A stretch of DNA of 64,000 bases from Symbiodinium natans. Lineage: Eukaryota > Sar > Dinophyceae > Suessiales > Symbiodiniaceae. The notes beneath the pieces were generated by a model, which saw nothing but the letters and a program-made list of their open reading frames with translations, was not told the DNA's origin and searched no databases. The stretch covers positions 1 through 64,000 of the forward strand of contig CAJNDS010000607.1 in assembly GCA_905221605.1 (NCBI GenBank), given 5' to 3'. The translations under genes and the position numbers were made by a program. Of this stretch, positions 1-11,671 are shown one piece after another (the first letter of the stretch is position 1; the number at the start of each line of letters is the position of its first letter).

Positions 1-1600
1 GCCGAATCCAGAGCCAAACGAGCGAATCTTCGTCATGAATTTGAATTCCATATTTAAAAACCTTGCCGAATATACCATGACATGATGATCCATGGGATCC
101 ATAAATTGGTGGCAAAAACCATAAGTCTCGCCAATTCCGAAAATTTCAATTTGCAATCGTATTCTCAATGCAGCATTTGAGAGAAGGTCACCAACATTGA
201 CTTGTTGACCCAAGCGCCCGAACTTTTTGCAATCTTTCAAGCCCTGCTACTGCATGGATGTGGCGGGCTCATTCCGAACTTAAAACATTCCTCAGGACCA
301 CTGCAGCAGCGCCAACTGACAAGTAAGCGGCATTATTTTTGAGCAACTTTAGATGTCGGACATATGGCTCAGAATCTGGACTGCTCAACGCTTGCAGCTT
401 ACCCCGCTGCTTTTGGTCTGCCATGCCTGTGGCCGGGAATACTGGAGAGCTCGCTCTCTCGCAAGCTTGGCAAAGCTGCCGGCGGTTGCTCGGCACTGTT
501 GTGGAGAGCAACACACAGCGAGACTCTGTGCATAAGGAAGCTGAGTCTTCTTTGGGCTCTTGGAGGCCCACTTAATGGGCGCCCCTTCCGGTACACTGAG
601 TCACAGGGCCAGAGCAGCACAGTGCCAGCTGCTTCCAGCCCTCAACGACAGGATCTCCAAAAGTTCATCTTGCCCGTCGGGAAAAAATGTTTGCGATGCC
701 AGAGCTTCTTTTCCAGGGCGCCTTCCCTGCACTCAGTTCTGACATGGACACAGGTCACGGAACATAGCTAGGTTTGGCTTGGTTTCCCCCAGGCTCAAGA
801 TACAGGAGCTCAGGGAGTTTACTCATTTACCGGAGGATTGGGGTGTAGGGAGTTCCGATCCAACCTCGCATACCAACAGGCAGCAGAGAATGGGACCAGA
901 CTTAAACCCCTATCCCCTATACCTCCGACACTCAGCGCACAAGAGCGTATGCTCCGGACCCCTAAACTCAATTTACAACAAAGGGATGCGGGCCCAACAT
1001 CACAAGCTCACCTCGACGTTGTCTTCAACGGCGTGCAGTGAAGATGTCTGACTCTGGCGTGCATCTGCTGCCCCAATGTACGCCTCGACATAGCCATCTG
1101 GAAGAGCCAGTTGCGACACCCTTTGGCACTCGGCTCGGTTCCCTTGCAGACCTCGGTCATCTCAACCCTATGCCCTAAGCCCTCTTCCCTAAAAGTCTCA
1201 ACCCCAAAGCGCAACGTGTTTGCAAGGCTGAGTGAGGGCAAAGAGACCCTGCTGCAAGAAGTCGGGGATCTCCCTCCCTGCTGCGAAGTCGGCTGCAGCC
1301 CAACCACGGCCGTTCCTGGATTCTGAAGTTGACGGGTTCAGGGTTTAAGGCCTCCTTCAACAGCTGCTTCAGACTTTCGTTACTTTCGGCCCCATGCAAG
1401 GGATTTAACCTCGAAAGCGCTCCCACTGCTCCCATTCTTCTAGCCCAGGCACCTGATGTCCAACCTCGCGCCGGCAGCAATCAAGGCTGCAGCGGCCTCA
1501 TATTGACCTCAGAACTGACTCAAGACCCTTCTCAAAGGGGCGGAACCGGCGGAACCTACTCTATGTTTGAGGCTTGGTTCGGACTTGAAATGCCACAACA
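1..1600. other. No confident gene
   Basis: No reading frame here carries a recognisable domain or a convincing pair of splice sites. The minus-strand stretch 1340-1480 gives a short helix-like peptide (ALSRLNPLHGAESNESL...) that could be a late exon of the ankyrin gene lying upstream on that strand, but no junction could be fixed. Overlapping frames on both strands are similar in length, as expected of GC-rich non-coding DNA. Confidence 0.4.
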
Positions 1601-1607
1601 TACCTTC

Positions 1608-3673
1608 AAAACCTAGAGCTCAAAGCACACCGGTAGCTTGACCGCATCGCCGCAATCAGCGGCGTGATGCCGTGGAAATGGTAGCAAACAGCCGTGAGCA
1701 TCGTCTTTGTTCCAAGCTGGTGCTGCAGGGCCTTCGCCCCAAAAAGCAGGCGGGCAACCGGGTGGCCGAAGTCGCGGGGGAGGTCTACCTGAGGACATGG
1801 AGATTACAGGGAACACCAAATGGACACGATCTGCAAAAGCTCATCGCTGCACAGCTAGACCTGCTCCCCCATAACCCACAAGAAACCGAACGGTGATGCA
1901 TCTTATGGGCTTCCCTAACACCCCCCCCTTGAACCCTAAACCCTGAAGCTGCATGTGCACCTGGAAGTCCATGTCGGCCTTGAACTCGAGCAGGCGGTTG
2001 ACCACCTTGGCAGAGCCTCCCCGACAGGAACAGGAGCCCCAAAGAGCCAGCGACAAGCTCCGTGGCCCTCCTGGGACGCCTTCTCCTTGAGCCACGAACT
2101 CCTCCAAGGCGGCCATACGCCCATAGCCCGTTGCTGCCTCTAAGGCCGTGTGGCCCCAGACATTCCATTTCCACGGATTCCCTCCTGCATTGACGAGCAG
2201 CCGAATGCCCTCCACATTGTTCCCAGCAGCTGCCCAGAAGAAGGCCGACTGGATTCCTCCGTGTACCCGGGCTTTCGCTGCGATGAGATGGCGGGCCGCT
2301 GCGTTGTGACTGTAGAAAACTGCAAGGTCCATGGCCGACGCGAATGGTGGGTAGCCCAGCAGGGGTTCGTCTCTCTTGGTCCGTTTGTTGGGGTTCGCGC
2401 GCGAGAGCAGCAGGGCTTGTATCACCTCCGGGTCACCAGAAATGGCTGCATAGTGCAAGGGAAAGAATCCAGCACTGTCTGCCTTTCCCACTTTGCGGAG
2501 GGCGTTCTGGTGAAGGAAGTTCGCTACAATCGGGTCTTTGTGGAGGCGAGTGGCATCATTGGTATAGGGTAGAAGGTCTTCCACCAGATCTGTTTCGAGG
2601 CCTCGCAAGTGGACCGACTGCAGATTCAACTGGCGTCGGTAGCCGGGCATGTCCCCGGATCTCAGGCATGACAAGAGCTTCTTCAAGACAATCTTCCTCA
2701 TGACTGGCCCGAGCCGTTTCCGATCCTCTTCCACTGTGAAGTCGCCTTCCCCAACTGCTCCGGTCAGAAACGACCAGGTGGTGCCTACCAGCTCAGCAGT
2801 CGTAGAGCTCTGGACCAGGATCCACCTGCAGGGCTTTTTAACAAAAGAGCCAAGAAGGAAGAAGAGCCGTTGAGCTCCGCAACTGTAAACCCTTTCCCGC
2901 CCAAAGTAAGCCCGAACTTTGGATCCCTGGGCGCATGTTGTCTGGGGACAGCTCGCGTGCCGAGCGCTCTACCCGGCACCAACCCCTTTCCGCCCAGCTC
3001 GTTGGCGAAATCACCTTTCCTGTCAGGGCTTAAGGATGCTTAGGGCCTTGTCTTGGGAGTATGGCCCCTTCCGGCAATCATGGCCTTCCAAAGGACAGTC
3101 GATGACCGGGCAAATGGCAAGGAAGAAGCGGCACTTGGCCACGTATGTTGGGATGCTGTTGATGGCTTTGGCCTGATTGCTCCCATCGCTTTGATCTGTG
3201 GCATATGCTTCGCGCTTCTCGAGCTGTGGGACGGAAAAGTAGTCATACCAGATGTACAAAGGCTGGGCTTGAAACTCTTTCGTTGGCAATGGCTTTGCCG
3301 TTGGGACCAAAGATTCAGTGACATAGTCGAGAGATATTGAACCGTCGCCCTTCATGAAACGCCTCTTCAGGGTTTTGTTGTCGATGTGCCGCCCAGAAAA
3401 ACAACAGGAGAACCGTTGGCCCTAAACCCCCTGATACCAACATGGAGAACGTGAATCAAAAACAACCCTGAACTCTGAACACGAATCCTAGTAATCCTGG
3501 CTATGTTGAAGTTGGCGCCTGAGTGTGTCCTGGAGAGTCTTGAACTGCCTGAAGTCTGGATCAGGGTGCTTCCTGCCAGCCCACTGGTGCGAAACGAAAG
3601 CTGCAATCCCCATCCTGTTGCTGAAAGGGATGACTTCACCACGAGCCTCCAAGATCAGGGTCGGTTTTGATGA
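1608..3673 (-). CDS. SHQW/RGWCR-domain ankyrin-repeat protein
   Basis: Five exons read in phase on the minus strand: about 3673-3497, 3397-3085, 3019-2935, 2825-1961 and 1788-1608. The first encodes EARGEVIPFSNRMGIAAFVS followed by HQWAGRKHPDPDF; the second has YIWYDYFSVPQ and INSIPTYVAKCRFF; the third has SWAERGWCRVE. This motif order matches a dinoflagellate protein family I remember, in which a HET- or TIR-like domain precedes ankyrin repeats. Exon 4 holds ankyrin units such as DSAGFFPLHYAAISGDPEVI and WGHTALEAATGYGRMAALEE; exon 5 continues with FHGITPLIAAM. Ankyrin repeats bind proteins; what the N-terminal domain does is not known to me. The introns after exons 2 and 3 need GC donors (G|GCCATG and AT|GCGCCC), while CAG|GTGCAC ends exon 4. 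The start codon and the 3' end are not identified, and the end at 1608 is only the last open codon. Domain assignment rests on memory of motifs. Confidence 0.82.
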
Positions 3674-3829
3674 CTAGCTGACAGTATGAGGACCTCCATG
3701 CTCACGTCCACTGAGCTCCTACTTAAGTACAACCATAGCTACCTAGGGAACGGAAGTGAAGAGACGCTGAGGGATCCTTTCTCTGGAGACATGCTTTCTT
3801 ATGCAAAGCTTCCAGTGTAACTGAATATC

Positions 3830-3870
3830 TACAGTGAAACCACTGTATAATATACAGTGGTTTCGCTGTA
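3830..3870. repeat. 41 bp near-perfect palindrome
   Basis: Two 20-base arms around a single A: TACAGTGAAACCACTGTATA on the left and its reverse complement on the right with one mismatch. Related CACTGTATAAGAAAC words follow just downstream. It would fold into a stable hairpin. It lies just upstream of the first ankyrin-gene exon as that gene is read. Confidence 0.85.
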
Positions 3871-3903
3871 GCGAATAACAAGAAGCCACTGTATAAGAAA
3901 CCA

Positions 3904-4610
3904 TTGTATAAGAAACAAAGCCCCTAGATCCGGGGATTTTGGGCGATTTGCGGTTGCTTTTTCACTAAGAAACTTAGGGTACCCTAGTGTGGTTTCTTAA
4001 AATCTGCCTGCAAACCCCTTTTCCTTGCCCCCTAATACTCTCCTGCATGGGTGGGGATGGGAGGCCCGGAACGGGCCCCATGGAGGCTACCCAGGGCCGT
4101 CGGTCAGACCCTTGTAAATACACCTATACACCACAAAAGACTGTAAGCCCTAGAAACAAACCTTTTCACCCTACCAAGAAGGTCCCCACGCCCCTCCGCC
4201 CCTTAGTATACTGGGACCGACAGTGCGGAGTCATGTTTTTGGAAGTTTCAGGGCCTGAAACCCTCAAACCCCCACCCCCCCCTTTATTGCTGAAACCCTC
4301 AAGAACCTGACTCCCGGTCCCCGATCCCCCCACCCTTACTGGGAACCGACCGCGTAAGGGAGTCAGGTTTTTAGAGGTTTCAGGGCCTGAAACCCTCAAA
4401 AACCTGACTCCCCCGCAAAAGGTCCCCACCCCCCTTCTGCGAACCGACCGAGTCCCAGGCCCTGAAAGGGTTTGGTCTGGTGGTATAACTCCCTTCAGAA
4501 ACTACTCAAGAAACCAAGCCTACCCTAGCTCAAACCCCCCGGGCACATGGAGTAATGGAAGCAAAGAAACTTAGGGTACCCTACCGACGGAAAACCGTTT
4601 TCTTATACAA
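3904..4610. mobile_element. TIR-bounded element, about 0.7 kb
   Basis: TTGTATAAGAAAC at 3904-3916 is matched in inverted orientation by GTTTTCTTATACAA at 4597-4610. Just inside each end is a direct copy of AAGAAACTTAGGGTACCCTA (near 3966 and near 4564). No coding frame is convincing inside. This could be a non-autonomous DNA transposon, or two related repeats that happen to face each other. Target duplications were not clear. Confidence 0.4.
4358..4412. repeat. 55 bp inverted repeat
   Basis: The stretch begins GGGAGTCAGGTTTTTAGAGG and ends with its near-complement, AAACCTGACTCCC, folding about the central GGCC near 4385. A diverged half-copy lies at 4231-4270, again with TTTCAGGGCCTGAAACCCTC. 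It sits inside the 3904-4610 element. Confidence 0.75.
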
Positions 4611-6434
4611 CGTCTTCTCTGCATTAGATCTGAAAAATCGCGCTGGAGCTGCTGGTACCACGTGTTCCTGAACGGATGGTCTCATGCGTAGCTTATTTAG
4701 GGCTGCGGACTACAAGTGCGAAGCAATCTCCAAATCCCGGCACGACAGCCGCCTTAAGCTCTTCATGCGGTTCAACCCTCGTCATCTGCATCACGAGGTC
4801 CGCATCCACGGTATACATTGGAAAAAGCATCTTGGATCCCGTGGGTTGAGGGTTCAGGGATGTTCAGGGCTTAGGGATTTGGGCGTTGCAACTCTCCAGG
4901 GTTCTTTCCTTTAAGCTTCTCATGTTTGCCAGTTTGTGGTCTGGTACGCTTAGACAGATGACAGAATGACCATTGCGTTTCCGCCTCGAACCCCTAAGGC
5001 GCTACTCCATCATTGCCAATCTTTTGCAGGAAGGTTTGGACAGTTCTGGAAATACAGAGCTTCGCTCAAGGACTTCGGCGGTACCTTCGGCAAAGTACAC
5101 AAGTAACTAGTAGATGATGCCTACCGCTTGATGCCCACCTGGACCGTCACCCCTTCAAGGATACAAAGAAGCCCTGTCTTCAGCACTACTGGGGGTGTCT
5201 ACGTTCTGCAGCCGCGAGACGTCATCGGCATCGGGTAATGATCTGAAGTAGCCACGCAGGGACTTATCCATGCTCCCGGGTAAGCAGGACGACATTGCGT
5301 TCGACAAACCCGGATTTCAGCACCTTTCGAATGTCAGACCCACACCCCATACTTGGAGCCAGAGAACAAAGTCCCGTAGTCGTCCTCGAGGTCCAATGAA
5401 GCACGCTCAGCACTAGGCCCGTCATCTCCCCAATCCCCTTATAAGCCTCAAAGCGCAACACTCATTGTTACTCTACAGGCTTCTGGCCCAGTGTTTGCGA
5501 ATCACATGGTTTCTTGTCCCTTTGCTGCCCATCCGTGCGGTGTTGGACCACGGCTCAGGTCTGGAGTTTGGGGTTCTGGCTGCAGTTAGGGTTTAGCCTT
5601 AATCCCTAAACCCGAATTAAACCCTCTGAGCCTTGAGCCCTAAACCCTGAAAACCCTCTGAGCCTTAAGCCCTAAACCCTAATTGAAAACCCAACTCAAG
5701 GGCGGAGGCCAGCAACCCTCCCTAATTCTCAAACAGGTTTAGTATTGGGCTGGGTGCTGGGAGCGCTCGGGAAAAATCATACTTAATACTAGGGTGGGGT
5801 TTAGTATTAGGGGCAAGCGATTACCACCGGCTGCATGCCTCTTGCTCCCCAATCAGTCAGAACGGGCGCGCCATCCAAGTTTGGGGGGGGTGTTCATGCT
5901 GCCCTGGAGCTGGGTACTGTAGGTACTGGATGTGCCTGCTTGGTCTCTTATAGGGTTTGATCCTGAACTACTTTGAGGGAGGGGTGCTGCCACTTTCCGT
6001 CGGCCAGGGCCTTTTTGGGCCGGCTGTTCCACTCCGCTCCATTCGCTGACGTTCAACTACGCCTGATCTCTTCCTCGTCACGACCCCGATCTCGCCCAGC
6101 CCCCGGCCGATTTTCATAATCAGCCTCGTCGCGTCCCCATCACGCCCATGATCGCACGCCCCCCGGCCCCCTTCCGATCTCGCGCCCCATTTTACATGAT
6201 CGCTGAGCTTTACACCCGTCATGCTCCCGATCTCGCGACCCCACCTCGGCCTATACCTCATCCATGCACCATCACGTCCCGAAATCTCGTGCCTCCTTGT
6301 GCTGCCGGCCGGAACTACCAACTACCACGCACTCTGGAGAAGCGGGGTCCGTTTCGTTCCTTTTTGCTGGCAATGGGGCTTCGTGTGCATCAGCGCCGGG
6401 TCAGCACAAAAGAGGCACCCGTGAGCTTTGGAGC
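4611..6434. other. Non-coding, degenerate telomere-like words
   Basis: No supportable exon. Around 5590-5690 there are scattered CCCTAAACCC-type words, and at 5735-5815 short repeats of TTTAGTATT. Around 6060-6260 the phrase CCCGATCTCGC recurs in degenerate form. Confidence 0.5.
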
Positions 6435-6688
6435 GCAGGATAATCCTCTGCCAATTCGTACTCCCGAATTTCCGTGAGAGTATCTGATCTCCTCCACTGA
6501 GTAGGTCCTGAATATAGGTTGTTGGTGAAGTGAAAGACACGACGAGGCATGTCTCGCAGGCAATCTCTGGCCAACTGGAATGTCAGAAGTCCGGTCGTTG
6601 CGTAGAAGTCAGGTTGGCCAGGGGGACGCAACAGCTCGGACACTTGCACTGGGGCCATGTTAAAGGCAAAGTCCTCCAAGAACACCTT
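6435..6688 (-). CDS. Candidate terminal exon of giant gene
   Basis: An open stretch of good coding character begins after a possible acceptor CGTAAAG and reads VFLEDFAFNMAPVQVSELL, later TTGLLTFQLARDCLRDMP and VFHFTNNLYSG. A GT at CACGG|GTGCCT would end it near 6435. The domain is not recognised. Its place at the 3' end of the giant gene rests on strand and spacing only; it could belong to a separate small gene. Confidence 0.4.
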
Positions 6689-9600
6689 TACGCAGGACGC
6701 ACCAGTTGTCCATCCCGCCTCTCGAGCTGGTACGAGTGACACAGCTGGAACTACTCATGCTCGGGAACTTGCCGGCACATTCGAGCGTCAACCGGGTAGA
6801 AGATCGGTAGAAGGGGCGAGCGTGCGGAGAGTGTCTTGCTCCGAGTTCATCTTGCTCCGAGGTGATATTTCCCGCCAGCGCGTCAGAAGCTCAAGACCAC
6901 GGCCATGCTGTAGAGACTCGGGTGACAGGTCCTGACGTGAAGCCAGGTGGTCGCGGAAGGATGCCCAGCTAAGTCTGGGCTCCGCGGCTAAGGCCGGCTG
7001 CAAGGCACGGCGTTGCCTTGCAAGGGCCAGCAGCTTTGCAGCTTTGCAGGCTTTCCTCCCTTGAACACCACTCAGCAGCCGCAGCCAAAGGGAGCTGTCT
7101 TCCAGGGCATGCTCCACGACCTGCTTGCCCAGAGCTCCGATCACTGCGCGCATGTCCTCACGGTCACTGTGCCGGATCAACCATAGAGGAAAAATCCCTG
7201 ACTTCAAGGGAGCTCATGAACCTAAAACGCCCCTCCCCGGCATCCTCCCAAGCAATGCCCAAGAACGACATCTTCTTTCGCAAGGCCAAGAGCAGCCTCA
7301 GGTCTGCACGCGCCTGCCCGAGTCAGCATGTCGCACAGATGCGGATGGGACTCATGGGTTTAGGGGTTTCGCTGTTTAGGGGGTTTAGGGGTTTAGGGGT
7401 TTAGGGTTTGCAGCCTGCCTAAAGTGATTGGCTTGTTTGCAGAGTCGCAAAACCACAAGAGTCTAGTGTACCAAACGCCAACTTGAAATCGTAATAACAT
7501 TTTCACTTACTACCTCCCGCCCCCCACCCCCACCCCCCCAAAGCCTGTAGCTCCTTTACCAGGCCATCGCCATCCGAAGCCCATACAGACATCTGGGAAG
7601 CTTCTGAAGCTTCGCCATCCGAAGCCCATGCAGACACCTGGGAAGCTTCTGAAGCTGAATGCTCATCTGCTACATCATGGTATGCATGAGACTGCATGGG
7701 CCACCGAAGGCCTGCTAGTCAGCTAGTCCCTTGAAAGAAGTTATTCTTTCGGATCGGGCCATCGTCGCCATAAACAAATCGGCACTGCTAGCGGCGAAAA
7801 GGGAAACATCAGCTGCAGGAAGGGTGGGCAATCCATGGCAATCTGAACAAGACTTTCTGGAACCAGACACCTTGTCGGGTAGGGTCTTGGCATCGGACTC
7901 GACGTGGAGGAGCAACACCAAGAGGTCATTGAAGTCCAAGTGCACTCGCTCCAGAGTCTGCTGCAGCGCCGTCCTTTTTTGCTCAAGTTGCTTGAAGACC
8001 TCCTCCGGCGAAACCTGGAAGAATTTCAGCAATTCGTCTGGGCTGGCGGTCGTGGCCATGGCCTGCAAGTCCAGGGTGGCTTCAAAGCCGTACTGCCGGG
8101 CCGCCCTCTGGATGGACTCGCGGCAGGAGACCAGCAGGCAGGCGCAGAGCGGCTCGAGGGCTCGGTCCCTCTGCTCCTTGTCGGGCCCTTCGGGCCCTGA
8201 GCACGTCAGGGAGGTCAGAGCCCTTGGCTTCGCGTGGAAGAAGGAACGGAGAAGAGGACCGACTTCGGCCAGGCTCAGCTGGGACAGCTCCTTCATGTAC
8301 AAGACGTCCAGGCTCCGGCCAGCCTCCCACGGGGGCTGGCGTCTCGTGGGATATATTTACAAGCCACTCCCTACCCGGGTGCGCATGCTCAAGGTTGAGG
8401 GCAGTTGTGCAGATTTCCGGCAACTTGTGCCTGCCAAATCGACTCTGCTTGATGCTTTATCATGAAGGACCTCCTGAGCCTTCGCATGCATCCACTATGC
8501 TTTATGCTCCTCGAAAAAAGCACCTTCAGCCCTCGGAAAGTGGAAGTTACATGCTTAGGCTATTACGGCGAGTGACGCCGATGACAATCCAGATTCTTGG
8601 GGTGCCTCAGCCCTCCATCCCGAACCACAGAGCCCGTCCTCGCTGCCGGCTTCCCAGCGAGCAACGTTCCACAGGGGCTCCAGACCCTGGGCACGGGACA
8701 TGTGGAGCCACAACTTGCCCGAGCCGCAATGAGCATCCCTGGCAGCGAAGGACAGGCCTGCATGTGGGCGGGCAGCCGCACCAGCATCTGAAGGAAGACC
8801 ACCAAAATCTCATAACCTCGAGCAAGGTCCCACTAAGGTGCCTTTTGGATTCTCTGGGAGGACCGCGCCAGTCCGCGGTAAACATGAGCTCGAAACCGTA
8901 AACGACGTTTTCGCGCCCGCGAACAAAACTATTTTGGACCTTGTGCCATGAACATTTGCGCGCACCAGCAACATTGCTTCGGGTGTACTGGTCCCGGTTA
9001 GGGGCTTTGGTGTAGAGGTAGTACTTTCAAAAGGCATGCAACAATGCTGTCATCTTCCCGTCCTCTCTCATCATCCCATCATCGTTTCATGGTCTTGTCG
9101 CCCTACCATCTGTTCATCCCCTCATCATCCGCGTCCAATTCTCAGGTTGTCTTTAGTATTCTCATCGCTTTCGTGTCTTAGCTTAACGTTGTCCGCCACC
9201 ATGCCATCTGCTCATTCTTGTCATATTGTGCCTATCTCAACTCTTATGGTCCCCGCCTTATCCTCGCCGTCTCATGCCAAAAGTGTAGACTTTCAGCTTG
9301 CTGTTGTAGCTGTCAGTTCGCAGTTTTTGTTTCATTGTCGCAATTTAGACTCTGAACTGTCTGAACTTGTTGCTATGATATCGTTTCTGAAAGCGCTTGG
9401 AAATGTAGGCCGGATCGTGGCAAAGGTTGGCCGTCACATGAAGTGCAAAGACCAAAACCATTTTTCGGACCCTTTTTTTGCCTCGGGTCCACCAGACGAC
9501 CCCCCCCCTACCCCCCCCCTACCCCCCCTAGGCTGCCCCCCCCCCCCCCCCCCCCCCCCCCCGCCACCCAACCACCACCCCCCCACACTACCGCAACCCC

Positions 9601-11595
9601 TACCTCCCCCTTCTCTGCCCCCCCCCCCCTACCCCCCCCCCCCCACCCCCCCTACCCAACCCCGACGATCAATCCAAGCCGAACCGTCTCTTGAACCCCA
9701 AACCCAAAAAAACCCTAAACCCCAAAGCGTGAACCTTGAGCCCTAAGCCCTCAATCCTAAACTAACCCTCAACACTAAACCCCAAACCATAAACCATAAA
9801 CCCGGAACCCTAACCCTAAACCCAACCCTTATTGCTTGGGGTCCAGCGACTTGGGCGCTGCGGAATCACCATGCTCACGCGGATGCGCTGGGCCGGGCCG
9901 AGGCGGGTCGCGTAGCGTTAAAATTAGCCCACGCATGGCTGTATGCGTAAAGGACAGTGTGCCTATATGACAAAACGATTGCATTTCAGTATTGTTCTGT
10001 CCCGGTACTTCTGTACTACTTTCCCGCTTCTTGTATTGAACAAAGACAGCTTTCGGCCCTTAACATGTTGCCATACCTCTCTCTCTGTCAAAGCCAAGCC
10101 TCCCTCTGCTCTCGGCACCTTGCCGCGCTCCGCAGCAATCTCACGCAGCACGCGGGCGCCGCCAATTTCATCCAAGACCTGACGTGAAGAAGCTTCAAGT
10201 CTCGTAAACTCCTATAGATATGAGGGTCTTGCTTCAGACCACAAGACCAAAATCACACCTGCGCTGCCATGTCCAGGTAGTCCCCGTCCAGGTCGGCAGC
10301 GTACCTTGATTTCAGACCTGGGCACTGGATCAAGGGATGCAGGGATGCCTGTAGTGGCCTCCTTAGGAACGGGATGGCCCAGCTGCTATTGCATGTGAAG
10401 CTCAGGTGGAGGGTTGTGCCGGAGGGGGTTGTGACACTTTTGCCCTCCATCAGGGTCCTGTATGCGAACTTAGTGTGATAGCTGCATCTACAGTGCCCAC
10501 CTTCATGCAACTTCGCGCGCGCTTGCCGCAGAGAGGAAGCAGGTGAGAGGAAGATGCCCTCTGCGCAACTGCAGACTTCTTGGGCGGAGATACCTGCGTG
10601 TCTCTCACCATTCGGGGTCCTTGCCGGGGGTTCCTTTTGAGGGAGGACCCTTACCTTTTGCCTATGTTTTGGGGGACCCGGCTTTGGAAAGGACCCACCT
10701 AGTAGAATTGGCTGCAAACGTAGCTCTGTGCCCAGACATCGCATGAAGCTGGCGAAAGCTCCGTCCTGTAGGCGCAACAGATTTGGGCCAAGAGATCAAG
10801 CAAGGAACCCAGATTCCTCGACTTTCCAATGCCCAACTTCAAAGTAAGCCCATGGTTCCTTCCCTACATTACTTCGAGGGTTTAGGGTTTAGGGCTTAGG
10901 GCTTAGGGTTTAGGGTTTAGGGTTTAGGGTTTAGGGTTTAGGGTTTAGGGTTTAGGGTTTAGGGTTTAGGGTTTAGGGTTTAGGGTTTAGGGTGGTTTCC
11001 CTCAGCTCCTTCTCCAAGCACAGCAAAGCGGCTTTCAACACCAGCTCCCGCGCAGCACTTGCCTTGGCAAGAAAATCACGACAGGATCAGACCAGCTGTG
11101 GGTTCAGATTGGGATGTTCCGCCTTCTACTAACGGTCCTTAATAGGCATTCTAATAAGGGGGTACTATAGTCCCTACTAAGGACTGCTAGTATAAGGGGG
11201 AACATCCTAAGGTTCCGATCTTATTTAGCTTCTGGGGGGGCTTAGGGTCCAAGGTTGGGAGTTTAGGCCCATGCTAGTCGTTCTGAATTTCCTGGGGCGC
11301 ACCTGCCGGAACTCCGAGGACTTCTGCACGTGCTGGAGGAAGGGCAGCATACCTCACCAGTTGGGTGTAGTTACTTATAGCATACTCTAGCATACTAGTA
11401 GGCATGCGATAGAATAGCATGCAGAACTGCAGTATAGTAAGCATATAGATATAGCCCACTGTTGCCCTGAAGTCAATTGCGCTTGTATTTCTAGACGACA
11501 TGCCAAAGAGCAGCAGCAGCAGCAGCGGCAGCAGCAGCAGCAGCAGCAGCGGCAGCAGCGGCAGCAGCGGCAGCAGCGGCAGCAGCGGCAGCAGC

Positions 11596-11671
<76 letters not shown>

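Noticed and set aside
9036-9746. 236-codon plus-strand proline-rich frame
   Set aside because: The proline half is a translated C run and the rest has no exon signals.
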